Source of the DNA: Theocolax elegans
Lineage: Eukaryota > Arthropoda > Insecta > Hymenoptera > Cerocephalidae
NCBI GenBank assembly: GCA_026168455.1
Contig: CM047426.1
Coordinates: 1,481,501-1,545,500 of the forward strand
Direction of reading: 5' to 3'
Length of the DNA: 64,000 nucleotides
In this document: in pieces, positions 26,846 through 38,728 of the stretch
Layout of the letters: each line of letters opens with the position of its first letter
Numbering within the stretch: position 1 is the stretch's first letter
Translations under genes and position numbers: made by a program
Notes under the pieces: model-generated
Database searches by the model: none
Told to the model about the DNA's origin: nothing
The model's input: the letters and a program-made list of their open reading frames with translations, nothing else

Positions 26846-29400
26846 GTAACTAGAAAAATTATATATATATAATAAATTTAATAAACAACCTAAAAATTAC
26901 ATATTTAACAAAACAAATAAATAAATTAATAAATAAATTTTTAATAACAAAAAATAACTAATTTATTAATAAAAATATAATTAAATAATTAATTAATAAA
27001 ACATATGAATCAATTAATAATACATAATTTTTTAATAAAAGAAACTAATTAAATAATCAAAGAACTAAGTAAACAAATTCTAAAAAAATTTAATTTACGA
27101 CATACTTTCCTCACTAAACAATCACCTAAATCCTCAAATATTTGCACGCAGTACAAACGTGCAATTTTCGTAAAATCTACCTATTTTTTTTTTTCTTATC
27201 CAACAATTTTTTTTTCGACGTCTGCACAGCGTCTCGATGCGTGGATAATAAACGGGAGGTTCTCTCTCTTAACACACGTGACACTATATTATACAACTTA
27301 TTTACGAACAGACGAAGCTTTGTTTTTTTTTACTTGTGGGATGATTGGTAATAATTATATGAAACGTTGGTTTTTCGATGTATGTAGAGAATATATTTCG
27401 GAAAATTTATCGTCCTTTTTTTCATTGTTAAAAAATTATTGTCAATGTATATTTATAGAGAAATTTTTGACGTGAAAGGCGTATTATAATTTAATAATTA
27501 TTAACTATACACATTTTTTTTATTTTCTATTGTACAATTAATATACTCGTGTTTACGAAAATTCGCGTATCGAACCTAATCGATCGAAGCAATAAAAAAA
27601 TGAAATAGGAAAACGTCGCATATATCTATATAAACGTTGTTTACAACGTAAAATACGTGAGTCATAAATAATTCACGATTGTACATAGAAAACGTAAACA
27701 TGCATATATATATATAGAAGATATACAGAAAAAATGAATTCTCTCAAAAAATATTAATAAAAACGTAAATATTTCATTAGCCTATATATACGCGTTGACG
27801 TATAGGTTGTCGATCAGCTGTTAAGTCGACCCAACAACTTTTGCCTTGAACGATCAAAGTGTCAAGGTGAAACTGGATTCTGCGGTGAATCTCTTTGGAC
27901 ACGATCTCGTTTTTTCTTATTTTTCTTATTCTGCCTCATTCAACTTGCGTTTTCAGTGAAAACGCAATTTTTTTTATGGGGTTGCCCTTTTGGGTGTAAT
28001 ATACGTAAGCGTACGTGGGATTTCAAGGATAGTTTTTTTGCGAGTGTAAGGGATATACTTTTTTTTTTAATACATAGTTTCCTTTTTTTCATTAATCTGA
28101 AGCTTACGCTAATAATAATCATTTTAAAAATATGTATAAATTGTTATAGCTAAAATGTCGTGAATAATCTTAAAATTTTTAATTTATTCGAAATTTCAAC
28201 GATTACTTTTCATACACATACACAGTTAATATGTATGATAATGTAGTTTCTTTTTTTATTTACTATTTGTATAGTTTTTCGAATGATTTACAAAAAATAT
28301 TCGATATATGTCAAAGTGTGATTACTTCGATTTCATAAAGATTATTAAATAATTATTGTTTTTGTTTCTTATTTAATCATCTTGTTGTTTTGAAATAGTC
28401 CGTGTAATAAAACATAAAAATTTACACCATAAACAAATAAATATATTTACGAATCGGAGATAACTCCTACTATAAATTAAAACGTAATCACGAATTCAAA
28501 AAATTAAAGAATAATCTTCATATTAAAAAAAAATTAATAAAAATTAAATAGTTATTTATTAAAAACTTAAAATTGTACTTGAACCTAAAAATTAATTTCA
28601 GAAAGAAAAATCAAATAGTTAATTTTTTTTTTATTTTTGTTGTTTCAAATCGTTAATGAATTAAACCTAAAGATTAATTATAAAAGAAAATGATAATAAA
28701 TTCACCCCAATATTAATAATTACATAAATGAAACGTAGATTAATTAAATCAAATCGTTAGCTGAAATAAAAGCCTAAAATTTAATAATCTTATAATTTAT
28801 TTATTCTCCAAGTAACCAGCTTATAATTGAACAATTGAATAAACCTAAATGAATTGAATCAATACAATATAATCATTTTCGCAGTAAAAAATCTAAAACT
28901 AATGTCTACTTAAAATAAGCCTAAAAAATTTAACAAACCAAACTAATAATAATTATACATTGCAATAAAACCTAAAATAAATTAAAACCAATGTTAAATA
29001 AAAAAAATCCTCAAAAACGCCTTAAACCAAAAATAAACTATAACCCAATAACCGTAATAATACAAAAACCGAACTAAAAGAAATTGAAACAAAGGCGAAA
29101 TTAAAACTAAAATTAAAAAAAACTATCAAAATTAACCAAACTGAAACAAATTAAATCAAAACAAAAGTACATAAAATTAAAAATCCAAAAATCATTGTTA
29201 TAAAAAAAAATGTACAGCATAACATAATGAACCTACGCAACGATTAAATAACACCTATATACATATACATGTATATAAATGTACATATAATAATCACATC
29301 GATCCCATCTAAAATATACGCAGATAAAATATATACAGTGAAACAGCTGACTGCCGTATATATATATATATTCTATCCTCAAATTCGACATTATCTCTGA
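26846..29400. other. AT-rich noncoding stretch
   Basis: No gene is supported. It includes A-rich, AAATTA-type sequence (28420-29220) and a slightly GC-richer stretch at 27820-27930. Short frames at 27142-27475 and 27940-28153 have low-complexity translations. Confidence 0.55.
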
Positions 29401-29747
29401 CTCTCTGCGCGTCTCTCGCGCAAACAACACTATGTATTATATATATATATATACACATGCGCTTGCGTGCACGCGTTCTCCGAGTGCTCACCGCGCAGTC
29501 CTTCCCCTTCCATCACCGTTCGTGTGTATTTTTTTCTTTTACCACCATGGCGTCGCACACGGGCACGAGAGAAGCTTATAAAAGCTTGGTGAAACTGTCG
29601 GCTCGAGTTAGTGCGTCGCGGATACGCGTACCTCAACGACATAGTGTATATCTCCGATATATTGATTATTATTCCACATATCGAGTGTGTGTGTGTGTGT
29701 GCGTGATTTTTTAATGTACACGTAATACATAAGTATATACGTGCGGG

Positions 29748-29778
<31 letters not shown>

Positions 29779-29821
29779 TTAATTATAAAAAGGGAAAAGT
29801 ATATTATTTAACGAAGAAAAA
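29400..29821 (+). promoter_or_regulatory. Likely promoter and 5' UTR of the dehydrogenase-like gene
   Basis: A GC-elevated stretch directly upstream of the first coding exon holds a TATA box-like word TATAAAAG at 29577-29584, about 245 bp before the start codon. Transcription would then begin near 29610. GT and AT microsatellites follow (about 29684-29702 and 29750-29779). An 85-codon frame here (29457-29714) ends in the GT repeat and is not believed to be coding. Confidence 0.4.
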
Positions 29822-32800
29822 ATGCCGGTCGAGTTGGCACCGCTCGCTTCGCCCGCGCACAAATCGGCACCCTCGTCGCCTTTTAATAGGTACATATGCA
29901 TTATATATATTTTTTTTTGTACTTTGTGCTGGATTTTTAGGGCTGTAACGCAGTGTCATTTATATCTTGTATGTGATTTCATTTAATTATGTCCTCTTTG
30001 TGATAGGTATTGACGGGAGTGTATATAGTCTAAAAGATTTTCTTTAATAATTATTAATTATATAAATAAAATTGATTATATTTTAATTAATTAAAGACAT
30101 AATCACGATATTATAGTAACGTACATTGTAAGTTATTAAAATTAAAAATTTAAATACACATAATAGATTTAATGTATATCAATGTATGTAACAGTAATAA
30201 TAATTATTTTTTAACATAATGCATTCAATATTATTATTATTTAATTAATATTATCAATATTATAATATTTGATATATTATATTCAATTACTTACCAAGTC
30301 GTAACTCTTATACAATTATAACAATTTTTCATTTCTCTCGACAATACATATATAAATTAAGGACACATTTCAAATATTATAATAAAATATTCTCTCAGAT
30401 GCACGTATATTTCACAAATCTCATCCCATTTTACTTTTTTTTTCTAGCTTGCGTATATATATTTTTACAAAGAAATGATAAAATCGATATTATTTATTCT
30501 ATTATTAGCTCGGGTGGAAAGAGAGTATGTATAGAAAAAAAATTATCGCGAAGAAAAGCTCACCGAGTTGTGGAAAATGTAAAAAAAAAAATACGCGAGG
30601 ATGCTAAAGGAGAAAAAAATGTGTATAGATATTAAATATAGAGGTCTTTATCAAGGTTAAATTAGTGGTAATAAAACCAATCGAGCACTGAAGATGAATC
30701 TTTTTTTTTGCCCCTTTTTTTAAACGCGACAGGGTGTTTATACATAAATTATTGGTTTTATCTTATAAAAGAAAATAAATGATTTGGAGGAGAGGTGTTG
30801 ATATGTTGGCGTACATTAGAAATTTATTGTTTTACTCGGGTGGGATTGTTGCATTTTTTATTAAAAAAATTTTTTTAGCTTTTAATTATATTGGTGAATT
30901 ATAATCTGATATATATTTTATATATATATTGTTATTGATGAAAAGTGTTTATTATTTATTAATTAATTAGTTGATAAATAAATAGTCGCTGTGTCAGATT
31001 CCTCTGTGTTATGTTTAAGCGTATCAACGTGCGATATTTTTACAATTTTGTAGTTCTTTAAGGCTTTATTTTAAAGAAGAATTCTATATCGTGACCATTC
31101 AAAATTCAAATTTCCCGCGCATAAAATAATTGTAGTGTATCTGGAATCATAATAAATAAAATTGTATAAACAGTAGAACTGCAATGAACATAATCTATTA
31201 ATTTCTCGTATGTCAATTCTTTTTAAAAATTTCGAGTTACAATTTTATGGGTTAGAATATGTGAATAAAAAAGAATTTATCTAAAATAAATAAATAAACA
31301 TATAAATCATTGAAGTATAAAAAATTAATAGATGTTGTTCTTATTTCACAAAAAAATGTATTTACTTGTGTGTTACAATCCAAATCCAATAAAAGTTTGA
31401 AGCGCGGGAAATTTGAATTTTAAATTAAGGGGACTTCGCAATCAAATTGTTACCGACTGAGTCAGTGAAATTATTTTATTAAATATGATAAATTAGGTAA
31501 GATTGAGACATTATTTACCGTTAATCACTGTGTTGAATTTCAACCAAAAATTACATCAGAAGAAAATTAGATTTTTCAATCTGTGACCCTATAAAAACCC
31601 AATATATAAACTTAAAAGAAACTAAAAATTTTTGTGTTAAAATTTACCTCAACCATGGATAATATTCAAACGAAGGGAAAACATTTCTCAATTATCCATA
31701 ACTCACCACCGTACATCCATTTAATTAAAAAAAAACATGCTCATCTCCGTAAAAGCTCGGTCGGTAACAAAGAAAAAAAACGCCCACCCCTTAACACGAC
31801 CCAAAAAAAATATCAATATAATCGAACAATTCCGTAAATTTTCAGCGAGCAACAACCGCCCAAGATGAACAAATTGTGTCGTCAATTATCGATCGAGAGC
31901 CCATCGGTCGGAGGTCGAGAATGCGTGTTCAGTTTTGACGTCCCGGTTCCGGAGGTACCGTCACGTGGTGCAAGGATCCGAGTGGTGTGCGCAGGCGCGT
32001 GTTACCACCCGAAACGTTCCAACAGTTTGACGAGCTTGAATTCCGTATCGAGTGGCAGCAGTCTCGCGACCGAAACATCCCTAGAGGGTGATTTCCCATC
32101 AAGTTTACCGCACCACGGTGTGCGGGACGCAGCTCTGTTTCCCGGTTACGAGGTCGCCGGAGTCGTCGAGTCGCTGGGTTCCGAATTGACCGAGGATTGC
32201 GGTTTCGTCGTCGGGGATCGGGTGATCATGTACCCTTACGAGGGTATCCCGAACGGCTACGTCGAGTACCTCGTCGTTCACGACTTGAAGTATCTCATCA
32301 AATTGCCGGACACCATGAGATTGAGCGTCGCGGCCATGTTGCCAGCTGGGGCACTCCTCGCTATGAACACTGTTTTCGCCGCTCACGAGCACGTGCAGGT
32401 ACGTTTTCTTTTTTACGTTTTTCCACTCTCTTTTCGCAGGATCGAGTGTGCATATCTATCGATACAGACTCATTGATCTAGGATCTATATAGATCGGATG
32501 TACCCTTTGAAAGTACCAATTGAACGTATATTGATCGAGTGTATCGGTCAGACTCGTTGATCTAGGATCTAGTGCATGATAGTGTGTACCGTGTGAAAGT
32601 ACTAATTCAATTTAACGTATATTGATCGAGTGTATTTATCTATTGAATGCACCGATTGAGTGTATCCATCGAATATCTAGAACGAATGTACCGTATGAAA
32701 GTACTAATTGTTCGTATATCGATCGAAAGTGTGTATCGATTGAGTGTATCGATCATACTAATCAACTCGTATCGACCCAATAAAAAACGTTTTCTGTATT

Positions 32801-34725
32801 TTTATTTCTTTGTATTTCTTTACAGAATCTACTGAGAGAACGGGGTGAGGGTAGCGTTTGCAAAATTTTGATCGTCGGCACTGGGGGATTGGCGTTGTGG
32901 GCCCTCAGAATCGCGGCCTACTTCTTCACGAACATGAGGGATCGCGTCACCATCACTATTGCTTCCCTCAAGGACGACGGTTTGACGATGGCTCAAGAAT
33001 TCCAACGGTAAGATTTTCCACTCCTTCGGAATTGTATACGTGTAAATAGACGCTTTTTTAAATTTATTTTCATCTCTGCACGCGCTCTGTAGTGGTCATA
33101 TGTACCCTATGTATTTTTTTTTCTTTCTTAAAGCACCAAGCACGCTCAATGCGAGTTTTTTTCCATCTTTGGGGATTATCCATGGAGTCTTTCAATTATT
33201 TTTATTCGTTACTGCCTGTTTATTTTTTGTTATTTTGAAAATTTAAGCGCGAGTTTAATAGCTGTTTCTACAAATTCTTGGCTGAATCATTTTTTTTTCT
33301 TTACTCTTTGGTATTCACATTGTACATTTGTTTGTGTGTGTGTCTAATACACATATATATATACACACACATATATATCACATGCACCAATATCAATTGT
33401 ATATAATATGTAATGTAACACTAAATTTTTTGTAGTAATTTATTACATGAGAAATTGAAGATTTAATTGATGAAAATAACTGTATACGGAATTTTGGTAC
33501 GTTTGCCGTTTGTAACGTGTCACCCAATAACCTACCTTGATCTTGTAACACGTTACGCGTAACCTGCTCGAAACTTGTCACGCGTAACACACAACTTACC
33601 TTAAATTAATAACGCGTAATAAACATCATAGTATACATAACACTCAACGTAATAAATAACGTTGTAGTTTTAATATGTAACACATAACGCGTTTTTTTTT
33701 CTCATTGTATAGTGCGTAACGCGTAACTCAGAATGACTCGTAACTTTAACGGTATAATTCCTAAAGACGTAACTTACATATGGAAAATGCATAATTATCA
33801 TGATGTGTGACTAGTAACGCGTAACTTAATCGGTTTACATCGTCACACATATTTTCAATATCGTAATGTGTAACGCACAACGCGTGTTTTCTATCATTGT
33901 CACAAGTAACGGATTAAGATTATCCCTGTAACGTGTATTTTTTATCATTCTTATACCCGTAACGTATCTTTTACATACTGCGTAACGCGCAATGTGTAAA
34001 TTATAAATTTTCATAAATACCACGCGTAACGTGTAACGCGTTTGTTATAGTAGTAACGTTTGACGCTTAATACGTACTTCTCTATCGTTGAGCGCAACTG
34101 TAACTTGACCGCGTAACGTCAATCAATCACGTATCGGTAATGACACGATATCGACCGTCGAAAAGAGAAAAAAGCAATAAAACACCGAGATAAAAAAATA
34201 AAAGGAAGAAAAAAACGTCTAAGTAAAAAAACAAAAAAAGAAAGGGATCCCCGATCACCGATCGATCTCGATAAATCATTGACCAACAGTTGCCACTGTG
34301 ATTACAGGGTGAACGTCGTTCAGTGGAACGAAGATCTCTACGAGAAACAGCTGATCGAACGCACGATGGACGCGTGCGGCGGACAAGTCGACGTGGTTAT
34401 CGATTTCGGCACCACCTCCCGCAGTCTCCACCGGAGTATGCAATGCTTGAACAAGGGGGGCGTCGTATTCGTGATCAAAGAGGTCGCCGATCGGCTCCTA
34501 CCAAAATTCAGCCGTCGTGCCGAGGAGCGTCAACAGAGCATCAAACCGGTCGAGCCGGGCAGTCTCGAGCAGCTCAGGGAGTTGGTCGTCCTCGTTGGTA
34601 ACGGGGAAATCGAGCCTCCACCTCACACCGTTTACCCAGCCGAGGAAGCTCTCGACGTCGTTCAAAAGCTCTGCCACTCCGAGATCCAAGGGCGAGCTAT
34701 TTTACGCTTCTATCCGGCTGATTAA
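29822..34725 (+). CDS. Medium-chain dehydrogenase/reductase (GroES-like, alcohol dehydrogenase superfamily), four coding exons
   Basis: Exons are 29822-29889, 31846-32398, 32826-33007 and 34308-34725. All junctions are GT-AG, phases agree, and the product is 406 residues. The first exon is inferred from its start codon, GC-rich coding look, donor at 29890 and in-frame join to the exon at 31846; otherwise Met30 would start the protein. The GroES-like half (about 45-205) has GACYH at 73-77 and GYEVAG at 123-128, with a Ser-rich insert between. The Rossmann half begins with VGTGGL at 224-229 and ends GRAILRFYPAD. The family oxidises or reduces alcohols, aldehydes or quinones with NAD(P). Here the usual GHE histidine that binds catalytic zinc is Tyr124 and the structural-zinc cysteine lobe is absent, so zinc chemistry is doubtful. 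Exons are GC- and CpG-rich against AT-rich surroundings. Substrate unknown. Confidence 0.88.
31101..31421. repeat. Inverted repeat with TTTCCCGCGC arms in intron 1
   Basis: Two perfect 20 bp inverted arms (31101-31120 and 31402-31421) enclose about 280 bp of AT-rich DNA. Each arm contains TTTCCCGCGC, which matches the general E2F-type consensus. A near copy of one arm occurs at 12011-12030. It is probably a small transposable element whose ends happen to carry the motif; a regulatory role is only a possibility. Confidence 0.6.
32440..32790. repeat. Degenerate tandem repeat in intron 2
   Basis: About three imperfect units of roughly 100-120 bp occur. Each contains words such as GATCGAGTGTATC, GATCTAGGATCTA and (T)GTACC..TGAAAGTAC. 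The repeat fills most of the 427 bp intron of the dehydrogenase-like gene. Confidence 0.6.
33505..34135. repeat. GTAACGCGTAAC-type degenerate array in intron 3
   Basis: The words GTAACGCGTAAC, CACGCGTAAC and close variants recur irregularly over about 630 bp. About nine ACGCGT hexamers lie between 33555 and 34041, and many further TAACG or GTAACGT variants occur. Spacing is irregular (15 to 145 bp), so it is a decayed or interrupted minisatellite rather than a regular one. CpG is very high for this otherwise AT-rich window. Confidence 0.65.
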
Positions 34726-37700
34726 ACCGAGTGATATGCCGGGGGAACTTTTTTTTCGCGTCGGATGTGTTATTATTATTATTATTGATGATTGTAATTA
34801 TCGATCGATTAATCGTATTTATATGGTAATGTTGAGGTGAAGTGGTACGGTTGAGCGGGATGGTGATCGTGAGCCGGTGGCGAGAGGAACGAGGACGTAT
34901 TCGTCAAAAAAGTTTTTTGGACAATCGTATGTAGGTGTAATTATTACGTTTTCTTTCTTAATATTAACAATATTCGAATGATTGAATCAAAATTTTTGAT
35001 TGATTGATTAGAATTTGAAACTTTTTTCAAAAACGTTTTTGCGAACGAAAAACGTGGCGTTAATTCGAATTTTAAAAAATTGAATAAAACGTGACAGTAT
35101 TATTTTTTCTTTTAAGTAATGCAAAAATTCGAATTTTAATAGAAATTGTTTATTATTATTTGATTATTAAACGACGATTGTGAAATAATGTGAATTGTTT
35201 AAAATACCGTTATTACACGAAAAATCTCAGTAACAAAATTGGAAACGTTGCGTTGAAACGTTATGGTGAAGCGTGTCAAAAATATTTCCAAAAGGTTTTT
35301 CTATACAAAATTGATAAAATTCGATTTTACGAAATTAACTTTTGACTCTCTTAATTGAACGATTGTAACAGAATTTGTTAATTGAGAGAAATGTTTTTGC
35401 AGAACAAAAAATATAATTTACAAAATTAAATATAGTTTTCCTACACAAAATCGACAAAACTCGAATTAACAAAATTGAAATTTGACTATCGTTAACAATC
35501 GTCAAAGAAATGTATCGAAAAGTTACCGAAAAGCGTCTGAATTATTTTAAAAAATTTCTCTACCTACGAATGTGATCGAAATTCGATGATACAAAATTAA
35601 AAAGCAAAACGTATATTATCCAAACGCCAAAGAAAATATATGTGTATAAATCCTCAACGTTGCACCGGTATAAAACAATGTATCGAACAAATGAAAAAAA
35701 TGTAAAAACCTTAACACCTAAAATCGAAAACGCTCAACCCTATCTCAAAAGGAAAGACGATACATAACAACGGCGTATCGAGCCGTGTTTACTTATACTC
35801 GCCATAGGTAAAAACAAAAACAAAAAAAAAGAAAACCAAAAAAAATACCATATTTGTACTCCGATTATTGGAGAAAAAAAGAAAGAAGGAAACAAAGAAA
35901 AAAGAACCGAAACTACGATTCTACTAAAAAAAAGAAAGAAAGAAATAATCAATTAAACATAGCGTCTTATATAAAAACTCGAGATAAATCGCGCTTTTTT
36001 TTTAGAAAGAGAGTATCAGTATTCTTTATGATTATCACACATTATTCTCGTTTATTAAAATTGGGGAAAGAAAAGAAAAATACACATAAATCTTTGGTAT
36101 TTTCCACAATTTAAATAAACGTTTCTATATATATATAGAAATGTATGCATGTCGCAACGAGTGGACAAAGAAAGAAAAAAAAGAACTAAGAAAGACAAAA
36201 AAAAATCATGTACCTTTGAAAGACTGTTCGTTTTTAATTTTAATGTTATATATATATATTCATGTAATGTATGTATATTTTACTTTTTTTTTTAATTTAA
36301 TTTTACTGCTGTAGGGTTAACGAGAACGATAGGAAGGCGGCGCACCGGAGTAGATTTTTAAGGGCATATATGTATATCGTGTGTTACGTGAAATACCGTC
36401 ATACTTTGTAAAACGTTATTATATATACACACACACACATATGTGTATATATATATACATATATATTGCCGAATATCGCTACAAAAAAATCACGGCGTTA
36501 AAAATATGTATTATAAATTGTACTGTGCGATGATTATATATATATATATACACACACATATATACATATATACATTTTCTTTTTTTACAAAAAGTAAAGT
36601 AAAAAATATATTAAACATATATATATATCGGTATTTATTCATTTTTGATCCCGTTTGATATATCCTGAGATTACTTATATTTCTTTTTTTTAGACGCTTT
36701 GAAGAAAAACGATTTTTTTTCATTCGCTCATACAACTCATAGAGTTAGAAAATGTTTAAACAAGTGATAATGATATTATTAATTAAAACGTCAATAAAAC
36801 AAAGAAAAATAAAAACATAGAATATATATATATATATATATAACCTATTTAAAATTTGTATACATCAAGTAGGACATATGCGAAGAAGTACTCTTGTAAG
36901 AGAACATTTTACGTACTGTATATCAATTAATTCAATAATTATTGTATAGTCTTGTATGCGTATGTACAATTTAAATTTTACATGAATTTTAATTCGTTAG
37001 CCAATTTATTATATATAGGAATATTTTTCTCTCTTTATTTTTATCTTTTTCTAGATATAAGTAATCAAATGATGTTCCTATTTATTTTTTAGTAGTTACA
37101 TTGCAATAAAGATCATCTAAAAATAAATGAATATTGCAGTCTGGTTTATTATTACATTGTCCTACGTGTGTTGTCAATTTTTTCTGTTTATGTCATCGAA
37201 TACGAGTAAGTATGCATGTTTTTACAATATACACTTTATTTGACAAAATTGAGAAAACATTTTAAATTTGTACAATCGATCGAGTGTGAAAATTGATTAT
37301 ACATATATTATGTTTGATAAACATTGTTCGATATCAACAATTAGCAAAAATATTTTGGACATGATTAAACGTACGTGTACGTGTTTTATACGATATAATA
37401 ATTTAAATAATTATACACTTTATTTTTACAGTGTTATTAAATTCATTAGCTGAACAATTACGAGTTTCACCCATAAATTTATGTTAGAAGAAGTAAAAAT
37501 ATGACGATGTAAACAGTATACTTTAAACCAACAAAATACTATATGCGATGCGTATAAGATGATTGGTTAAAATATTTTTTGATTTATACAATGATTCGTT
37601 TTTTTTTAACACAAGCTCGAGACGAAACAACAATAATAACTTTACAAAAATAATAGATAAAAAATAAAATTTATAACGATTGTTTAAAAACTATCACAGA

Positions 37701-37762
37701 TGCAGATAAACAGTATGGAAAGTATTCGATAGTTTCGAGGTACTTATGTATTAATATATACA
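34726..37762. other. Noncoding stretch downstream of the dehydrogenase-like gene
   Basis: It contains the 3' untranslated sequence of the gene ending at 34725, an A/G-rich tract (about 35815-35950, AAAGAAAGAAA-type) and several AT/TATA microsatellites (36245-36260, 36420-36470, 36535-36575, 36823-36841). No gene is supported. Short frames here are low-complexity. Confidence 0.55.
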
Positions 37763-38665
37763 GTCCCCTACACATGCTTTTGCGTATCCAAAAATCGCGA
37801 GGATTTAAGTTTTGTTAAAAAAAAACCGACGGCATTCGAAAGAGCAGATTAAAACCTTCAAAAGATGCTTTTACCACATTTAAAAAATTAAAATTTGAGT
37901 TTTTTTTTTAGAAATATTAAAAAAATATAAAAAATAGCAAAAAATCTTGTCTTTTTTTGAACGGGGTTTGAAAGGTAATTGCTCTAGCTTTAAAATGAGT
38001 GGTCGAACGATTTTTTAACTTATTTTTTATCAAAGTTGTAGCATTTACTGTGAAAAAACACGGTTTTTTTAATTGCTGCATTTTAAAAAGTAAGAGAGAT
38101 AGAGAAAAACTACATAGAGAAAAAAGGTGCGATTTTACTCACCGAATATAAATTTGCAAATTAAAACGAGATTTGAACAACAAAATTTTTATCAATTTTC
38201 TAGCAGGTATAAATATTAAAAAAATGTTTAATTAAGTTTCAGATAATGCAGTATTTTTAAAATTATTATTATTGTATTTTTCATATTATATTTCACTTAA
38301 ATTACATATTTTTGCAAGACATATTTAAAAAAAGAAAAAACTTTTTCATTTTTTAGATATGCTAAAAAGTTGAAAAAAAATTTATTGTTCAAAAACGCAT
38401 TTTTTTCTCTATCTCTCTTACATTTTAAAATATAATAATATAAAAAAAAGTGTTTTTTTCACATATGCTGTAGTTTTGATAAAAAAAAATAAGTTAGAAA
38501 AACGTTTGACTGCTTATTTTAATAATAATTTGGTAAAAGCATTTTTCGAGGGTTCTGCTCTTTCGAACGTCTTTGGGATTTTTGAGCTACATTTTGCTGC
38601 CGAGCAATAAAACTATTAAACCCTTGCGATTTTTGCGTTGGGTGCGCAAAAAATGAAGAGGGGAG
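37763..38665. mobile_element. 0.9 kb foldback element next to the RhoGEF 3' end
   Basis: The ends GTCCCCTACACATGCTTTTGCG (start) and CGCAAAAAATGAAGAGGGGAGT (end) are imperfect inverses. Further inside, ATTCGAAAGAGCAGA (about 37836) pairs with TCTGCTCTTTCGAA (about 38555), and AGAGAGATAGAGAAA (about 38093) pairs with its inverse at about 38408. The whole element is thus a long imperfect hairpin with arms of about 440 bp. It has no coding capacity. It lies 63 bp beyond the stop codon of the minus-strand gene, so it may form part of its 3' untranslated region. Confidence 0.75.
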
Positions 38666-38728
38666 TGTATATGTGTATATATATATTTATATATATAAAA
38701 TGAAGGCACAAAAACTTATTCCGTTAGT

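Noticed and set aside
29457..29714. 85-codon + strand frame with a good start context (ACCATGG) at 29547
   Set aside because: It ends in a GT microsatellite and does not join in frame to the dehydrogenase exons; a TATA-like word lies inside it, so it is more likely promoter DNA.
32105..32392. Minus-strand and alternate-frame open stretches across the dehydrogenase exon
   Set aside because: They are shadows of the GC-rich coding exon on the + strand.
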